Below, piece after piece: positions 9,090 through 18,133 of a DNA stretch of 64,000 nucleotides; positions within the stretch are counted from its first letter, which is position 1; the number at the start of each line of letters is the position of its first letter. The DNA lies in the NCBI RefSeq assembly GCF_000331995.1, contig NC_020134.1, positions 620,001 through 684,000 on the forward strand, given 5' to 3'. Made by a program: the position numbers and the translations under genes. The notes under the pieces are model-generated. The model worked only from the letters and a program-made list of their open reading frames with translations. It ran no database searches and was not told where the DNA came from. This DNA comes from Thermoclostridium stercorarium subsp. stercorarium DSM 8532. Its GTDB lineage: Bacteria > Bacillota > Clostridia > DSM-8532.

Positions 9090-10817
9090 ATGAAATGGTT
9101 TTACGATTTGAGATTAAGCACCAAGCTCATCTTATGCTTTGTTATTGTGGCCATAATTTCAGGAGTGGTAGGGGTTATAGGTATTTCAAACATCACGAAG
9201 ATTAACAATAATGATACCGTTTTGTATGAAAACATGACAGTTCCTCTTTCTGAAGTGGCAGATATGGCGAGATGGTTTCAGAGATCAAGGGTTAACACAA
9301 GAGACATGATACTTTATAACGAGCCTGAAGATATTCAGGAAACATATAAAAAGGTTAAGGATTTTATCAGTAATGTGGATACATATGCTGCAAGTTTTGA
9401 AAAAACCATTATTCAGGGTGAAGTTAGAGAATATTTTGAAACATGGAAAAAAGTATGGGCCGACTATAAAGAGGATGTGGAGATATTACTGGAAATGTGC
9501 CTGGAAAACAGGGATGAGGAAGCCTTTGCGTTTACAAAAGGTGAAATGCAGGAAGACGCGGACGCAGTACGCGAAGTTATTGACAAACTCATAGAATTAA
9601 AGGTCAGCGGTGCCAGAATGCAGTCAGAATCAAATAACGATGCGGCTGAAAACGCGATAGTTACAATGATCGTGGTTATAATAGTGGCAATGGTTATTGC
9701 AATTTCCCTTGGAATATTTGTCAGCCGCATAATCAGTAACCCTGTGAAAAAGTTGGCGGAAGCAGCGGACAGAATAGCTGACGGCGATTTGGATGTTCAG
9801 GTTGATATTTATACCAAGGAGGAAATTGGGCAGCTTGCCGGTGCGTTTAATAAAATGGTGGATAATCTTAATGAACTGATAGCTAGTATCAATACTGCCG
9901 CCGACCAGGTGGCCGCAGGGGCAAAACAGGTTTCCGACTCCAGTGTTGAGCTTTCCAAAGGAGCGGCGGAACAGGCTTCAACCATTGAAGAACTGACTGC
10001 GTCGCTGGAAGAGATAGCTACCCAGACAAAGCAAAATGCCGAAAATTCGAACCAGGCGAACTCTCTTGCCGAAATAGCCAGGGAAAACGCCGAACAGGGT
10101 AAGGTTCAGATGGAAGATATGTTGAAAGCCATGGAAGAAATAAATGTATCATCCACGAATATATCGAAAATTATCAAAGTTATTGACGATATTGCTTTCC
10201 AGACGAATATACTGGCTTTAAACGCAGCGGTTGAAGCGGCGAGGGCAGGCCAGTACGGAAAAGGTTTTGCCGTTGTCGCCGAAGAAGTGCGGAATCTGGC
10301 GGCAAGAAGCTCAAATGCCGCTAAAGAAACAACCGAAATGATAGAAGAATCCATCAGAAATGTGGAAAAGGGAACGGCGATCGCAAGGAAGACGTCAGAT
10401 GCGCTGAACAAAATTGTGGACGATATCTCGAAAGTTACAACACTGATTGGAAATATTGCGGTTGCTTCAAATGAACAGGCCTCAGGTATTGAACAGATAA
10501 ATCAGGGAGTTATGATGGTATCCGATGTGGTACAGAAGAATTCGGCGACTGCCGAAGAAAGCGCTTCCGCGAGCGAGGAACTGTCAGCCCAGGCAAATGC
10601 TCTTAAAGATCAGGTGGCGAAATTTAAGCTGAGAAAAAACGGGGCAATCTCATACAGGAGCCTGAAAAGTCTGGATCCCGACGTGCTCAAAATGCTGGAC
10701 GGCATGTCAGAAAACGCGAGAACAAAGGAAATTGCCGGTGATACACCAGCGGAAATTTCGGATAAAAATAAACAGAAAAAAATAATTTTAAGCGATAAGG
10801 AGTTTGGAAAATATTAA
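9090..10817 (+). CDS. Methyl-accepting chemotaxis protein
   Basis: Transmembrane chemoreceptor of about 575 residues. Order: first membrane helix ([19 protein letters not shown], about 12-33), a four-helix-bundle sensor with a WF..R.NTRD signature (34-190), second membrane helix ([20 protein letters not shown], about 188-210), HAMP linker ([21 protein letters not shown]) and a long signalling coiled coil whose tip reads [19 protein letters not shown]. No C-terminal NWETF pentapeptide is present. The start at 9090 follows GAGGAGG. A longer reading from 9045 lacks this. It signals to CheA/CheW, but no che genes are nearby, so it is a stand-alone receptor of unknown ligand. Confidence 0.94.
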   Translation: MKWFYDLRLSTKLILCFVIVAIISGVVGVIGISNITKINNNDTVLYENMTVPLSEVADMARWFQRSRVNTRDMILYNEPEDIQETYKKVKDFISNVDTYAASFEKTIIQGEVREYFETWKKVWADYKEDVEILLEMCLENRDEEAFAFTKGEMQEDADAVREVIDKLIELKVSGARMQSESNNDAAENAIVTMIVVIIVAMVIAISLGIFVSRIISNPVKKLAEAADRIADGDLDVQVDIYTKEEIGQLAGAFNKMVDNLNELIASINTAADQVAAGAKQVSDSSVELSKGAAEQASTIEELTASLEEIATQTKQNAENSNQANSLAEIARENAEQGKVQMEDMLKAMEEINVSSTNISKIIKVIDDIAFQTNILALNAAVEAARAGQYGKGFAVVAEEVRNLAARSSNAAKETTEMIEESIRNVEKGTAIARKTSDALNKIVDDISKVTTLIGNIAVASNEQASGIEQINQGVMMVSDVVQKNSATAEESASASEELSAQANALKDQVAKFKLRKNGAISYRSLKSLDPDVLKMLDGMSENARTKEIAGDTPAEISDKNKQKKIILSDKEFGKY

Positions 10818-10834
10818 ATGCTATGTACCGCGCG

Positions 10835-10867
10835 AGAAGGGTGGCGGAAGCCATCCTTCTTTATTTT
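10835..10867 (+). terminator. Terminator after chemoreceptor gene
   Basis: Stem AGAAGGGTGGC / GCCATCCTTCT (10 of 11 paired, plus G-T), GGAA loop, then TTATTTT, directly after the chemoreceptor stop. Confidence 0.8.
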
Positions 10868-11109
10868 ACGGCGAGCCTGCCGGAATGCGGACATAAATTG
10901 CCCTGGGCTCACAGGATATGTTTTTTGAGGTTGTTTTTCGTAACAGTGGCTTATTTCGTAAAAAAATTGCCAGGCGTTGATTTCATTCTGTTTAATGCCG
11001 AAACAACGAAGGGCTTTGTCCGAAAAAGAACTGTTTGTTACTTGACACATTTACGGTAAAATAAAAAAATAATCAGGGAATTAATACTTTAAAGAAAGGG
11101 GTCTTAAAA

Positions 11110-11730
11110 TTGAAGGTAATATTGGTTAACGGAAGTCCCCATGCTAAAGGATGTACTTATACTGCGCTGAATGAAGTTGCAAAAGTGCTTCAGAAAAACG
11201 GTATTGAAACCGAGATTATGCACCTGGGCACAAAGCCGATATCGGGATGCCTTGCCTGCGGCAAATGTTTTGAGACAGGAAAATGCATTATCGATGACTG
11301 CGTTAATGAATTCCTGGACAAAGTACCCGGCGCGGACGGGTTTGTTTTTGGCTCGCCTGTTCACTATGCCGCTCCATCAGGTCAGCTGGTTTCATTCCTT
11401 CACAGGGCGTTTTACGGGAAAAGCCACCTTTTTAAGGGCAAGGTGGGAGCTGCGGTTGTGAGCTGTCGAAGGGGAGGAGCCGCCACCGCTTTTGATCAGA
11501 TAAACAAATATTTCACAATCAGCGGAATGCCGGTGGTTTCATCCCAGTACTGGAATCAGGTACACGGCAGCACCCCTGAAGAAGTTATGAAAGATGAGGA
11601 AGGCATGCAGACAATGCGGACACTTGGCAATAACATGGCATGGCTTCTGAAATGCATAGAAGCGGGAAGGGAAAAGGGAATAGTCTTCCCAAAAGGAGAA
11701 AAGCCCATAAGAACCGATTTTATCAGGTAA
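11110..11730 (+). CDS. Flavodoxin-family NAD(P)H-dependent FMN reductase-like protein
   Basis: A 206-residue iron-sulfur-type flavodoxin/NADPH-dependent FMN reductase. The N terminus KVILVNGSPHAKGCTYTAL is the flavin phosphate-binding loop, and CxxCxxC-like spacing (GCLACGKCFETGKCIIDDC) matches the ISF-related family. GADGFVFGSPVHYAAPSG is the second flavin loop. It starts with TTG after GAAAGGGG. It probably reduces flavin or quinone-like substrates in the cytosol. It stands alone, and a TTGACA at 11042 may be its -35 box. Confidence 0.88.
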   Translation: MKVILVNGSPHAKGCTYTALNEVAKVLQKNGIETEIMHLGTKPISGCLACGKCFETGKCIIDDCVNEFLDKVPGADGFVFGSPVHYAAPSGQLVSFLHRAFYGKSHLFKGKVGAAVVSCRRGGAATAFDQINKYFTISGMPVVSSQYWNQVHGSTPEEVMKDEEGMQTMRTLGNNMAWLLKCIEAGREKGIVFPKGEKPIRTDFIR

Positions 11731-11735
11731 ACGGG

Positions 11736-11987
11736 CTACCACCTTTTTGCAGGGTCGGGACAGTATGATCTCAGCTTGGCCGCTCTTGCCCGGACGAAGC
11801 AACCGCATATTCTGCACAGCCCGTCAAAACAGTTCGGGCATTCAAAACACAGCCTAAGACGGTTGTTATAAAGTCTTTCACCGGCTTTTTCATCCGGTGA
11901 AAGACTTTCAATATATTCCTTTATGTTTTTTTCGATCTGATCTCTTTCAATACTGTTAAAAAGGCATGTTCTGCACGGTTGTTCCAT
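11736..11987 (-). CDS. Cys-rich small protein, DUF6171-like
   Basis: About 83 residues from the ATG at 11987, which has AGGAG six bases upstream. A longer reading to 12014 has no site. Cysteines are arranged as CRTC, CFECPNCFDGLCRICGCFVRARAAKLRSYCP, a pattern typical of a small zinc-binding knuckle in the DUF6171 family of clostridia. No membrane segment. It lies directly downstream of the arabinofuranosidase gene and may be read through from it, but no functional link is evident. Confidence 0.72.
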   Translation of the reverse strand: MEQPCRTCLFNSIERDQIEKNIKEYIESLSPDEKAGERLYNNRLRLCFECPNCFDGLCRICGCFVRARAAKLRSYCPDPAKRW

Positions 11988-12006
11988 ATGTCGCTCCTGC
12001 AATAAA

Positions 12007-13479
12007 TCAGTCAACCGTAATGCTGACTACGCTGACGGGTGGTATTTCAATAACAAGGCCGTTCTGTGTAACGGATATTTTGTCAAATGTCTGGGGCTTA
12101 ACTGTTTCAGGTGCGTCGAAGGTATTATGATCGTTCATCTTTCCTGTCAAAATGCGTCCGGTAACGTTTTCCGCTTTCTTTCCTATGATTTCGGTTTCTA
12201 CTCTGTAGCTTTCGCTGAGGGACAGGTTGCACAGAGTAATGTGCAGTTTTCCGTCGGCATTCACCGAAGCGGATTCATGCAGGTTCGGAACGGTATATTT
12301 GTCTGTGCCGACTTTTTCCGTTTCAATAAAGCTTTCAACCAGTTCCGCGCCCTGGTGCTCCTTATACATGTCAAACACATGGTATGTGGGTGTGAGGAGC
12401 ATTTTTTCGCCTTCGGTAAGGATCACTGCCTGAAGAACGTTAATGGTTTGAGCGAGGTTTGCCATTACAACTTTGTCGCTGTGTTTGTTAAAGATGTTAA
12501 GGTTAATCCCCGCAACAAGCGCGTCTCTCATTGTATTTTGCTGGTACAGGAATCCGGGATTTGTTCCGGGCTCAACGTCATACCATGTACCCCATTCATC
12601 CACAACCAGCCCTATGCGGTTGTCGGGGTCGTATCTTCTTATTATCGCGGTATGTTTAGTGATCAGCTCATCCATTTTGAGAGTTTTAAACAGGGTTATA
12701 TACCATTCTTCTTCGGTGAATTTCGTGGAACTGCCCTTCGAATGCCAGGTTCCCGGCACTGTGTAATAATGCAGCGAGATGGCGTCCATGAATCTGCCCG
12801 CAATTTTTACAACCGTTTCTGTCCAGTTGTAATCATCGCTGTTCGGCCCGCAGGCGATTTTGTATATCTTGTTATTCCCGTAGTTTCTTACGTAAGTCTG
12901 GTATCTTCTGTACATGTCGGCATAGAACTCAGGTCTCATGTTTCCGCCGCAGCCCCAGTTTTCGTTGCCTATGCAGAAATATTTCAACCTGTAAGGTTCT
13001 TTTCTTCCGTTTTTTGCCCTTAATTCAGACATTGGGGATATGCCGTCAAATGTCAGATACTCAATCCAGTCCTGCATTTCCTTTACAGTACCGCTTCCCA
13101 GATTGCCGTTAATATAAGGCTCGCATTCCAGCTGGCGGCAAAGTTCCATGAACTCGTCGGTCCCAAAACTGTTGTCTTCGACAACTCCGCCCCAGTGGGT
13201 ATTGATCATTTTTTTCCTCTGTTCTTTCGGGCCAATTCCGTCCATCCAGTGGTATTCATCGGCAAAACAACCGCCCGGCCAGCGAAGTACCGGAATTCTT
13301 ATCTTTTTCAGAGCTTCAACCACGTCATTTCTGATGCCTTTGGTGTTCGGAATGGGGGAATTTTCACCAACATAAAAACCGCCGTATATGCACCTGCCAA
13401 GGTGTTCCGAGAAGTGACCGTAGATTTCCCTGTTAATTTTGCTCTTCCTGTTCAGGGTGTTGATTACGTATTTGGCCAT
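12007..13479 (-). CDS. abfA: GH51 alpha-L-arabinofuranosidase
   Basis: A 490-residue intracellular GH51 enzyme that removes terminal alpha-L-arabinofuranosyl units from arabinan- or arabinoxylan-derived oligosaccharides. Family features: N-terminal [31 protein letters not shown], acid/base Glu173 in GNENW and nucleophile Glu295 in [10 protein letters not shown], followed by the C-terminal beta-sandwich. There is no signal peptide, so substrates must be imported. The start is supported by AAGGAGG. A promoter, a direct repeat and a candidate operator lie upstream, and an ArsR-type regulator gene is immediately behind it in the same direction. Confidence 0.95.
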   Translation of the reverse strand: MAKYVINTLNRKSKINREIYGHFSEHLGRCIYGGFYVGENSPIPNTKGIRNDVVEALKKIRIPVLRWPGGCFADEYHWMDGIGPKEQRKKMINTHWGGVVEDNSFGTDEFMELCRQLECEPYINGNLGSGTVKEMQDWIEYLTFDGISPMSELRAKNGRKEPYRLKYFCIGNENWGCGGNMRPEFYADMYRRYQTYVRNYGNNKIYKIACGPNSDDYNWTETVVKIAGRFMDAISLHYYTVPGTWHSKGSSTKFTEEEWYITLFKTLKMDELITKHTAIIRRYDPDNRIGLVVDEWGTWYDVEPGTNPGFLYQQNTMRDALVAGINLNIFNKHSDKVVMANLAQTINVLQAVILTEGEKMLLTPTYHVFDMYKEHQGAELVESFIETEKVGTDKYTVPNLHESASVNADGKLHITLCNLSLSESYRVETEIIGKKAENVTGRILTGKMNDHNTFDAPETVKPQTFDKISVTQNGLVIEIPPVSVVSITVD

Positions 13480-13594
13480 AATCCTAAGCCTCCTTGAATA
13501 ATTTATAATAATCCCGGTTTATCGGGAAAAATACAAAGGACGGAATAAAAATCAGGAATAAATTAGAAAAATATTTCAGAAAAATATAAAATAA

Positions 13595-13610
13595 TTTATA
13601 TTTAACTATG
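13595..13610 (-). promoter_or_regulatory. Candidate ArsR operator at GH51 promoter
   Basis: On the minus strand CATAGTTAAATATAAA lies directly downstream of the -10 box of the GH51 gene. Its TAGTTAAA core recurs twice upstream of the adjacent ArsR-type gene. The position over the transcription start fits repression. Inferred from shared sequence only. Confidence 0.45.
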
Positions 13611-13613
13611 TGT

Positions 13614-13643
13614 ATGATAGCATTAGAAACTGAGAAATGTCAA
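13614..13643 (-). promoter_or_regulatory. Sigma-A promoter of GH51 gene
   Basis: On the minus strand TTGACA (13638-13643), an 18-base spacer and TATCAT (13614-13619), about 135 bases before the start codon. Confidence 0.65.
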
Positions 13644-13655
13644 TAATATAACTTG

Positions 13656-13674
13656 TTGAGCATATTTGAGCATA
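13656..13674 (-). promoter_or_regulatory. Direct repeat upstream of GH51 promoter
   Basis: Two exact copies of TTGAGCATA (plus-strand reading, 13656-13664 and 13666-13674) at 10-base spacing, ending about 13 bases upstream of the -35 box. One-turn spacing beside a promoter is typical of an activator site. The protein is unknown. Confidence 0.45.
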
Positions 13675-13765
13675 CCGTCAGATTCTTGGGGGCGTTTTAA
13701 CAAAACGGCAGTTGTTCGGTAATACATTAAACCGAAAAGACATATAAAGCGCGGATGAAATGAAA

Positions 13766-13794
13766 CAAAAAGCCCGGCAGTTTCTTCCGGGCTT
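13766..13794 (-). terminator. Terminator after ArsR-type regulator
   Basis: On the minus strand AAGCCCGG, a 9-base loop, CCGGGCTT and TTT: an 8-bp GC-rich stem 29 bases beyond the regulator stop codon. Confidence 0.85.
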
Positions 13795-13822
13795 AAATAC
13801 ATTATGTCATTAAAGAAAAAGC

Positions 13823-14752
13823 TTATTTTTCGGGTTCATTTATAGGGCTGTAATTTATGCGCACCTTAATATCCTGATTGTAGTTTCCGAAATTTTTGCC
13901 GTAAATGGTAAGCCCGCCGACATGTTTGGCATTGTCGGGTACCGCCAGTTTAAACCTGATGGGGCTTCTGTAATCCAGATTCAGGTCTTTCAGCGAGATA
14001 TCGGAGACCTTCAGACCGTCGATGAAGGTTCCGTTATTATTTACCATTATCAATTTTAAGATTCCGAACTGATTCCAGTTGGGGTACCACCATTTTGGAG
14101 TAAAAATACCCTTAACGCTTCCAAAATCACCCGGGCTGGTCCAGTAGCCTATACATTTGTTGTTTATATAGAAATATATGTCCGACGGCCAGACATCATT
14201 GCTGCCGGGAGCTTCCGAACCCAGTTCGGCGGAAATGGTTATCTGATCAATCTTATGCTTTGGAGGAAGCAAATTTGGAATGATATATTCCACATATCCC
14301 TTTGTAAACCAGAGAATATCACTTTTATAACGATCCGGATGGGCGAAATACCTTGGATCGTCTACTTCGCCTATCAAAGCCTCTGCAGAAGCCAGGCCGC
14401 AGGTGGGGTATACGTCGTAGTCGGAATAGTGGCCTACCTTTATATCTATTTCGAAAATGTTTTTCAAATCTTCCTGGGTATTCATTTCTATCAGAATTTT
14501 ATCCAGATGGCACGTGCATTTTTTATGATTGCCGTGGCCCGAAGATTCATTGGTTACTGTAACCAGTCCGCATTCTTCAAGTTTCTTAATATGACTCGTC
14601 AGTGCACTGTTGGAGATGTTCAGTGCGGCGGCAAGTTCATTCATGTTCATTCCGTTATTGTTTAAAAGGGTTTTAATGATTTGTATGCGAACATCGGAAC
14701 CAAGGGCTTTAAAAATCTCCAGTCCTTCGTCAAGGGTTTTTATATGAAGCAT
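13823..14752 (-). CDS. ArsR-type regulator with sugar-sensing-like C-terminal domain
   Basis: A 309-residue regulator. Residues about 8-90 form an ArsR winged helix (FKALGSDVRIQIIKTLL, MNMNELAAALNISNSALTSHIKKLEECGLV). Residues about 100-309 form a large beta-rich domain with many aromatics (PKWWYPNWNQFG, YIINNKCIGYW type) and no enzymatic motif, which looks like a jelly-roll ligand-binding domain. A CxC pair (KKCTC at about 78-82) sits in the linker. This is far longer than ordinary 100-residue metal-sensing ArsR proteins. The start is supported by CGGAGGAAG. Its position next to GH51 and the shared TAGTTAAA sites suggest it controls arabinose-polymer use. The inducer is inferred to be a sugar. 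Confidence 0.85.
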   Translation of the reverse strand: MLHIKTLDEGLEIFKALGSDVRIQIIKTLLNNNGMNMNELAAALNISNSALTSHIKKLEECGLVTVTNESSGHGNHKKCTCHLDKILIEMNTQEDLKNIFEIDIKVGHYSDYDVYPTCGLASAEALIGEVDDPRYFAHPDRYKSDILWFTKGYVEYIIPNLLPPKHKIDQITISAELGSEAPGSNDVWPSDIYFYINNKCIGYWTSPGDFGSVKGIFTPKWWYPNWNQFGILKLIMVNNNGTFIDGLKVSDISLKDLNLDYRSPIRFKLAVPDNAKHVGGLTIYGKNFGNYNQDIKVRINYSPINEPEK

Positions 14753-14766
14753 GGCTTCCTCCGTTT

Positions 14767-14821
14767 GTTTAGTTAAAATATTTTATAAAAAAAGTATAAG
14801 CTATCAGCAGAAATAAATCAA
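14767..14821 (-). promoter_or_regulatory. Promoter and proximal operator of ArsR-type gene
   Basis: On the minus strand TTGATT (14816-14821), 17-base spacer and TATACT (14793-14798). Downstream of the -10 box lies the GTTTAGTTAAAA element (plus strand, 14767-14778), placed where a bound repressor would block transcription. Confidence 0.6.
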
Positions 14822-14863
14822 GTTTCATGAGGGATTCAACACCGGCGGCGGAACAGGGATAAA

Positions 14864-14880
14864 GTTTAGTTAAATTAAAC
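14864..14880. promoter_or_regulatory. Distal TAGTTAAA palindrome
   Basis: GTTTAGTTAAATTAAAC, an inverted repeat (GTTTA / TAAAC arms) sharing the GTTTAGTTAAA core with 14767-14778. It lies between the ArsR promoter and the lyase terminator and is probably a second regulator site. Confidence 0.5.
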
Positions 14881-14885
14881 ATAAA

Positions 14886-14929
14886 ATAAAAAAAGTGGCC
14901 CCCAAATGGTCAGTCCAGTTTTGGAGGCC
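14886..14929 (-). terminator. Terminator after rhamnogalacturonan lyase gene
   Basis: On the minus strand GGCCTCCAAA, a 13-base loop, TTTGGGGGCC (9 of 10 paired) and then ACTTTTTTT. Confidence 0.8.
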
Positions 14930-14938
14930 GGCTCAGAA

Positions 14939-17900
14939 TTACTCGGAAAGAATTTGCTTTTTACACAGCATGTACAGCAACTTCGCCGCTTCAGCTCTTG
15001 TTGCCTCTTGCAAAGGTCTGATGCTGCTGTTTTGGTCTTCGGGTATTATACCCGATTTAACCAGTGAAGCGATGTCGGCCAATGCGTAGTCGGAAATATC
15101 CTCTCGGTCGGTAATGCCCGCAAGGTCTTCGGGGGTTCCTTCGTCAAGTTTTCCCGTGAGTCTTAATGCCCTTGCGGCCATAACCATCATTTCCTGCCTG
15201 GTTATCGTTTCACGGGGACTGCCCATATTGCCGCCCGTGCCTTTTACAATGCCCAGCGCTTTGGCGATGCCCATTCCGTCGTAATAATAGTCGGCAGGAT
15301 ATACATCCGAAAAATTCGAAACAATTCTTGCATTAAGGCCAAGGGCCCTTGTAAGAAGCAGCACGAAATCGGCTCTTGTAAGGTTGTCGGCGGGTTTGTA
15401 TGTAGCCGGCGAAGTCCCTTTTATAATTCCGCGGGCAGCCAAAACTTCAATTTCTTTTCTTACCCAGTCGTAGCCGTCAAGATCTTCAAATGTTTTAAAT
15501 GAGTGGGCAATGGCATACTTGCTGAAATTATCGGATTTGAATTCAACCATGCCGTTTGCCGGGTTATACCATCCCGTTGGAACGGGTTCTGCGTTTCCGG
15601 AACGGTCAATACGCAGTACAATTATGTTTTCATGCCATTTCAGCTCCTCTTCGGTCGGGACGTATGGTATTTTGACAAGGACCGAAGCGTTGGGATTGTC
15701 AAATTCTATCGGTTTATTGTTCAGATACAGACCGAGTTCCACAACAGGCCTGTTTCCAACGGCGGTTTTGATTTCACCGCTTAAATCATCGGCGGTGGAG
15801 GTGCCTATTTTAATGATAATTTCACCTGCATTGGCTGAATATGAATTAGAAAGCATGTTACCCGGCAGGACAAGGGTTGCGTAGGGTGTTTTCAGTTCAA
15901 TTCTTTCATTGGCAGCCCGTACGTTTGTCAGCACCGACGCGTCAATGCTTGCGGCGTAGGAAGTAACGCCCTCTGCCTCAGGTATTTCAACAATGACTGT
16001 TTTTACGCCTTTTTCATCAGGAATTGAATTTTCAAACGCCGTGATTATATTTTCTTTGCCAACTGTAACCAAGGCTTCACCGGTGGCTGCATTGATAACG
16101 GGCTCCGACGTTTTGACGGTCTGTTTCGGAATTATCGCCGGAGCGAGTGAGGGCGTTGGCTGCGCTTTTATGGGACGGGAACTCCCGCCTGGGCTTTTTC
16201 CGGTGGATGAATCGGTTTTTGCCGACTCGGTTCTGCCTTTAATCACGGCGGCTTCCGAGCGATTGCCGCTTATATCATATGCGTTGACCGCAAAGGTGTA
16301 TTCCGTGCCTGATGAAAGACCTGTTACCAAATAAGACAGACCCGAAGTCCTGCCATGAAGTGTACCATTTACATAAATTTCATAACCCTCAACCATTGCA
16401 TTGTCTGTTGCGGCATCCCATGCAAGAGTTACGTCGGTTCTGCCGATATTGGCAATACGGAGGTTGTTTGGCGCGGTGGGAGGTATTTTTTCGGTGTAAT
16501 ATATTTTTGGTGTATTGAGTCCTCCGGCAAGAACCCTGTCGCGAATATCCTCGCCGAGGTAGAAGCTGATATGAGGCGGCTGGTTGTATGCCACGTTCTG
16601 CCATGCAATGCCCAACCGGTAAACGGGATCGTGCATTAATGTGTAAATCCTGTATTCGGTAGGGATTGTTGTGCTGTATATCCTAAGTTCGGTGCTGTCT
16701 TCAGAAGGCATTATCACTTCCTCACGCCAATCTCCAAGTATATCGGCCTGAAGGCTCGGGGTGGCCTTTGTTCCGTTATTGCTGACACAACCGGTAAATT
16801 CAATAATTACATCGCACTTTTTGGTTATTTCATTGTATTTTGTTATATAAATGTCGTCCAGGAGCTCATGATGCAAGTCTCCGTCCCAGTACAGGGCGAA
16901 ATTTGCTGACAGGCCTAACGCCCTCCAGTCGTTTTCCACAATTTTGCCTTTTACATTATAAAGCCCCGCTCCTTTTTGAACATCCTCTAAATCGGCAGTG
17001 CCCCAGAATTCATAGCCGGGATCCGACGTAATGTTTGCGGCCACACCGCGGCCGGTGTCCTTTGACGCATAGAAAGACATTAATGTCTCGCCTGTTGCCG
17101 CGTCGCGATACTGCATGCTTGCCACAGAAGGAACCTCAAAAACGCTGAATACCTGCAGACCTTCCACATCGGGATCAAAAGCGCCGACATGCATTGCATC
17201 ACCGTGGGAGCCTTTTTCGCGGTTCATCTGCCCGTCCATGGCATATAACACGGTACCGTCATTGTCCAGTGTGAGGGCTCCTGCTATGATTTCGTCACAG
17301 CCATCGTTGTCCACGTCGGCAACCGACAGGTTGTGGTTTCCAAGCCCCATGTACTGTTTGCCGTCCTTATCGGTATCGAAAATCCATTCGGTCACCAGTT
17401 TGCCGTCCACAAGCTTATATGCGACAAAAGTGGTTCTTTCGTAATAGCCTCTCCCGAATACCGCGCTTGGGGTCTTGCCGTCGAGATATGCCACTGCCGC
17501 AAGAAAACGGTCGGAGCGGTTATAGTAGCCGTCACCCCATGCTTCCGGGTTGTAATTTACAGGGAATTCATAATCTATTGTGTCAATCACCTCTCCCGTC
17601 TCGCCGTCGAATATGGAAATATATTCGGGCCCTCCTGCAATTTTTCCGTCATCATTTACATATTTTCCGTTGTCGTCCGGGTTTCCTATGCGGCATATTA
17701 TTTTGTTTTCATCAAATATACCGTTTGTGGTGCTGTAAACCGTGGTCCCGTCTGCGGTTTTGACAAACACTTCGCTTCTTCCGTCGCCGTCAAAGTCATA
17801 TACCAGAAACTGATTATAGTGCGCTCCGGAAGTAAGATTAAGGCCCATATTCATACGCCAGAGCAATGTTCCGTCCAGCTTATACGCGTCAAAAATCGTG

Positions 17901-18133
17901 GGACCGGTTAAACCGCTCTGCGAGCTGTCAATGGCATTTGAAGGATACCATTTTACGATGATTTCGTATTCTCCGTCGCCGTCCAGGTCACCCACGCTGG
18001 CGTCATTAAGGCTGTAGGTATAAGTTTCGCCTTTTCTGTTCACTCCGTCCGCAGGCTTTTGAACCGGAACAGAAATATAGTTTTTATCGATTGCCGTTGT
18101 TTCGTCGGAACCGATTACGCTGTTCCCAAGCAA
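14939..18133 (-). CDS. PL11 rhamnogalacturonan lyase, catalytic and S-layer part (3' part of split gene)
   Basis: A 1064-residue reading beginning at a TTG that overlaps the 3' end of the next entry in another frame. Residues 1 to about 540 are the PL11 beta-propeller with many calcium-loop repeats (DLDGDGEYE, DFDGDGRSE, DVDNDGCDE). A fibronectin III domain follows (about 550-640), then a Ser/Pro/Thr linker, a beta-rich module (about 690-880) and three SLH repeats (about 890-1064) for anchoring to cell-wall polymers. It has no ribosome-binding site of its own. The missing start of the propeller is encoded in the upstream piece, so this is the second half of one secreted enzyme that cleaves the rhamnose-galacturonate backbone of pectin. 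Confidence 0.88.
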   Translation of the reverse strand: MLGNSVIGSDETTAIDKNYISVPVQKPADGVNRKGETYTYSLNDASVGDLDGDGEYEIIVKWYPSNAIDSSQSGLTGPTIFDAYKLDGTLLWRMNMGLNLTSGAHYNQFLVYDFDGDGRSEVFVKTADGTTVYSTTNGIFDENKIICRIGNPDDNGKYVNDDGKIAGGPEYISIFDGETGEVIDTIDYEFPVNYNPEAWGDGYYNRSDRFLAAVAYLDGKTPSAVFGRGYYERTTFVAYKLVDGKLVTEWIFDTDKDGKQYMGLGNHNLSVADVDNDGCDEIIAGALTLDNDGTVLYAMDGQMNREKGSHGDAMHVGAFDPDVEGLQVFSVFEVPSVASMQYRDAATGETLMSFYASKDTGRGVAANITSDPGYEFWGTADLEDVQKGAGLYNVKGKIVENDWRALGLSANFALYWDGDLHHELLDDIYITKYNEITKKCDVIIEFTGCVSNNGTKATPSLQADILGDWREEVIMPSEDSTELRIYSTTIPTEYRIYTLMHDPVYRLGIAWQNVAYNQPPHISFYLGEDIRDRVLAGGLNTPKIYYTEKIPPTAPNNLRIANIGRTDVTLAWDAATDNAMVEGYEIYVNGTLHGRTSGLSYLVTGLSSGTEYTFAVNAYDISGNRSEAAVIKGRTESAKTDSSTGKSPGGSSRPIKAQPTPSLAPAIIPKQTVKTSEPVINAATGEALVTVGKENIITAFENSIPDEKGVKTVIVEIPEAEGVTSYAASIDASVLTNVRAANERIELKTPYATLVLPGNMLSNSYSANAGEIIIKIGTSTADDLSGEIKTAVGNRPVVELGLYLNNKPIEFDNPNASVLVKIPYVPTEEELKWHENIIVLRIDRSGNAEPVPTGWYNPANGMVEFKSDNFSKYAIAHSFKTFEDLDGYDWVRKEIEVLAARGIIKGTSPATYKPADNLTRADFVLLLTRALGLNARIVSNFSDVYPADYYYDGMGIAKALGIVKGTGGNMGSPRETITRQEMMVMAARALRLTGKLDEGTPEDLAGITDREDISDYALADIASLVKSGIIPEDQNSSIRPLQEATRAEAAKLLYMLCKKQILSE

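Noticed and set aside
10823-11059. Overlapping open frames on both strands between chemoreceptor and flavodoxin genes
   Set aside because: They run across the terminator hairpin at 10835-10867 and have no ribosome-binding site or recognisable family.
12127-13023. Long open frame of about 298 codons on the plus strand opposite the GH51 gene
   Set aside because: It lies wholly antisense to a clear GH51 enzyme with catalytic residues, has no ribosome-binding site and is Cys/Phe/Val-rich in the way antisense frames of such genes are.
17333-17911. Open frame of 192 codons on the plus strand
   Set aside because: Antisense shadow of the PL11 beta-propeller with no start signal and no recognisable domain.
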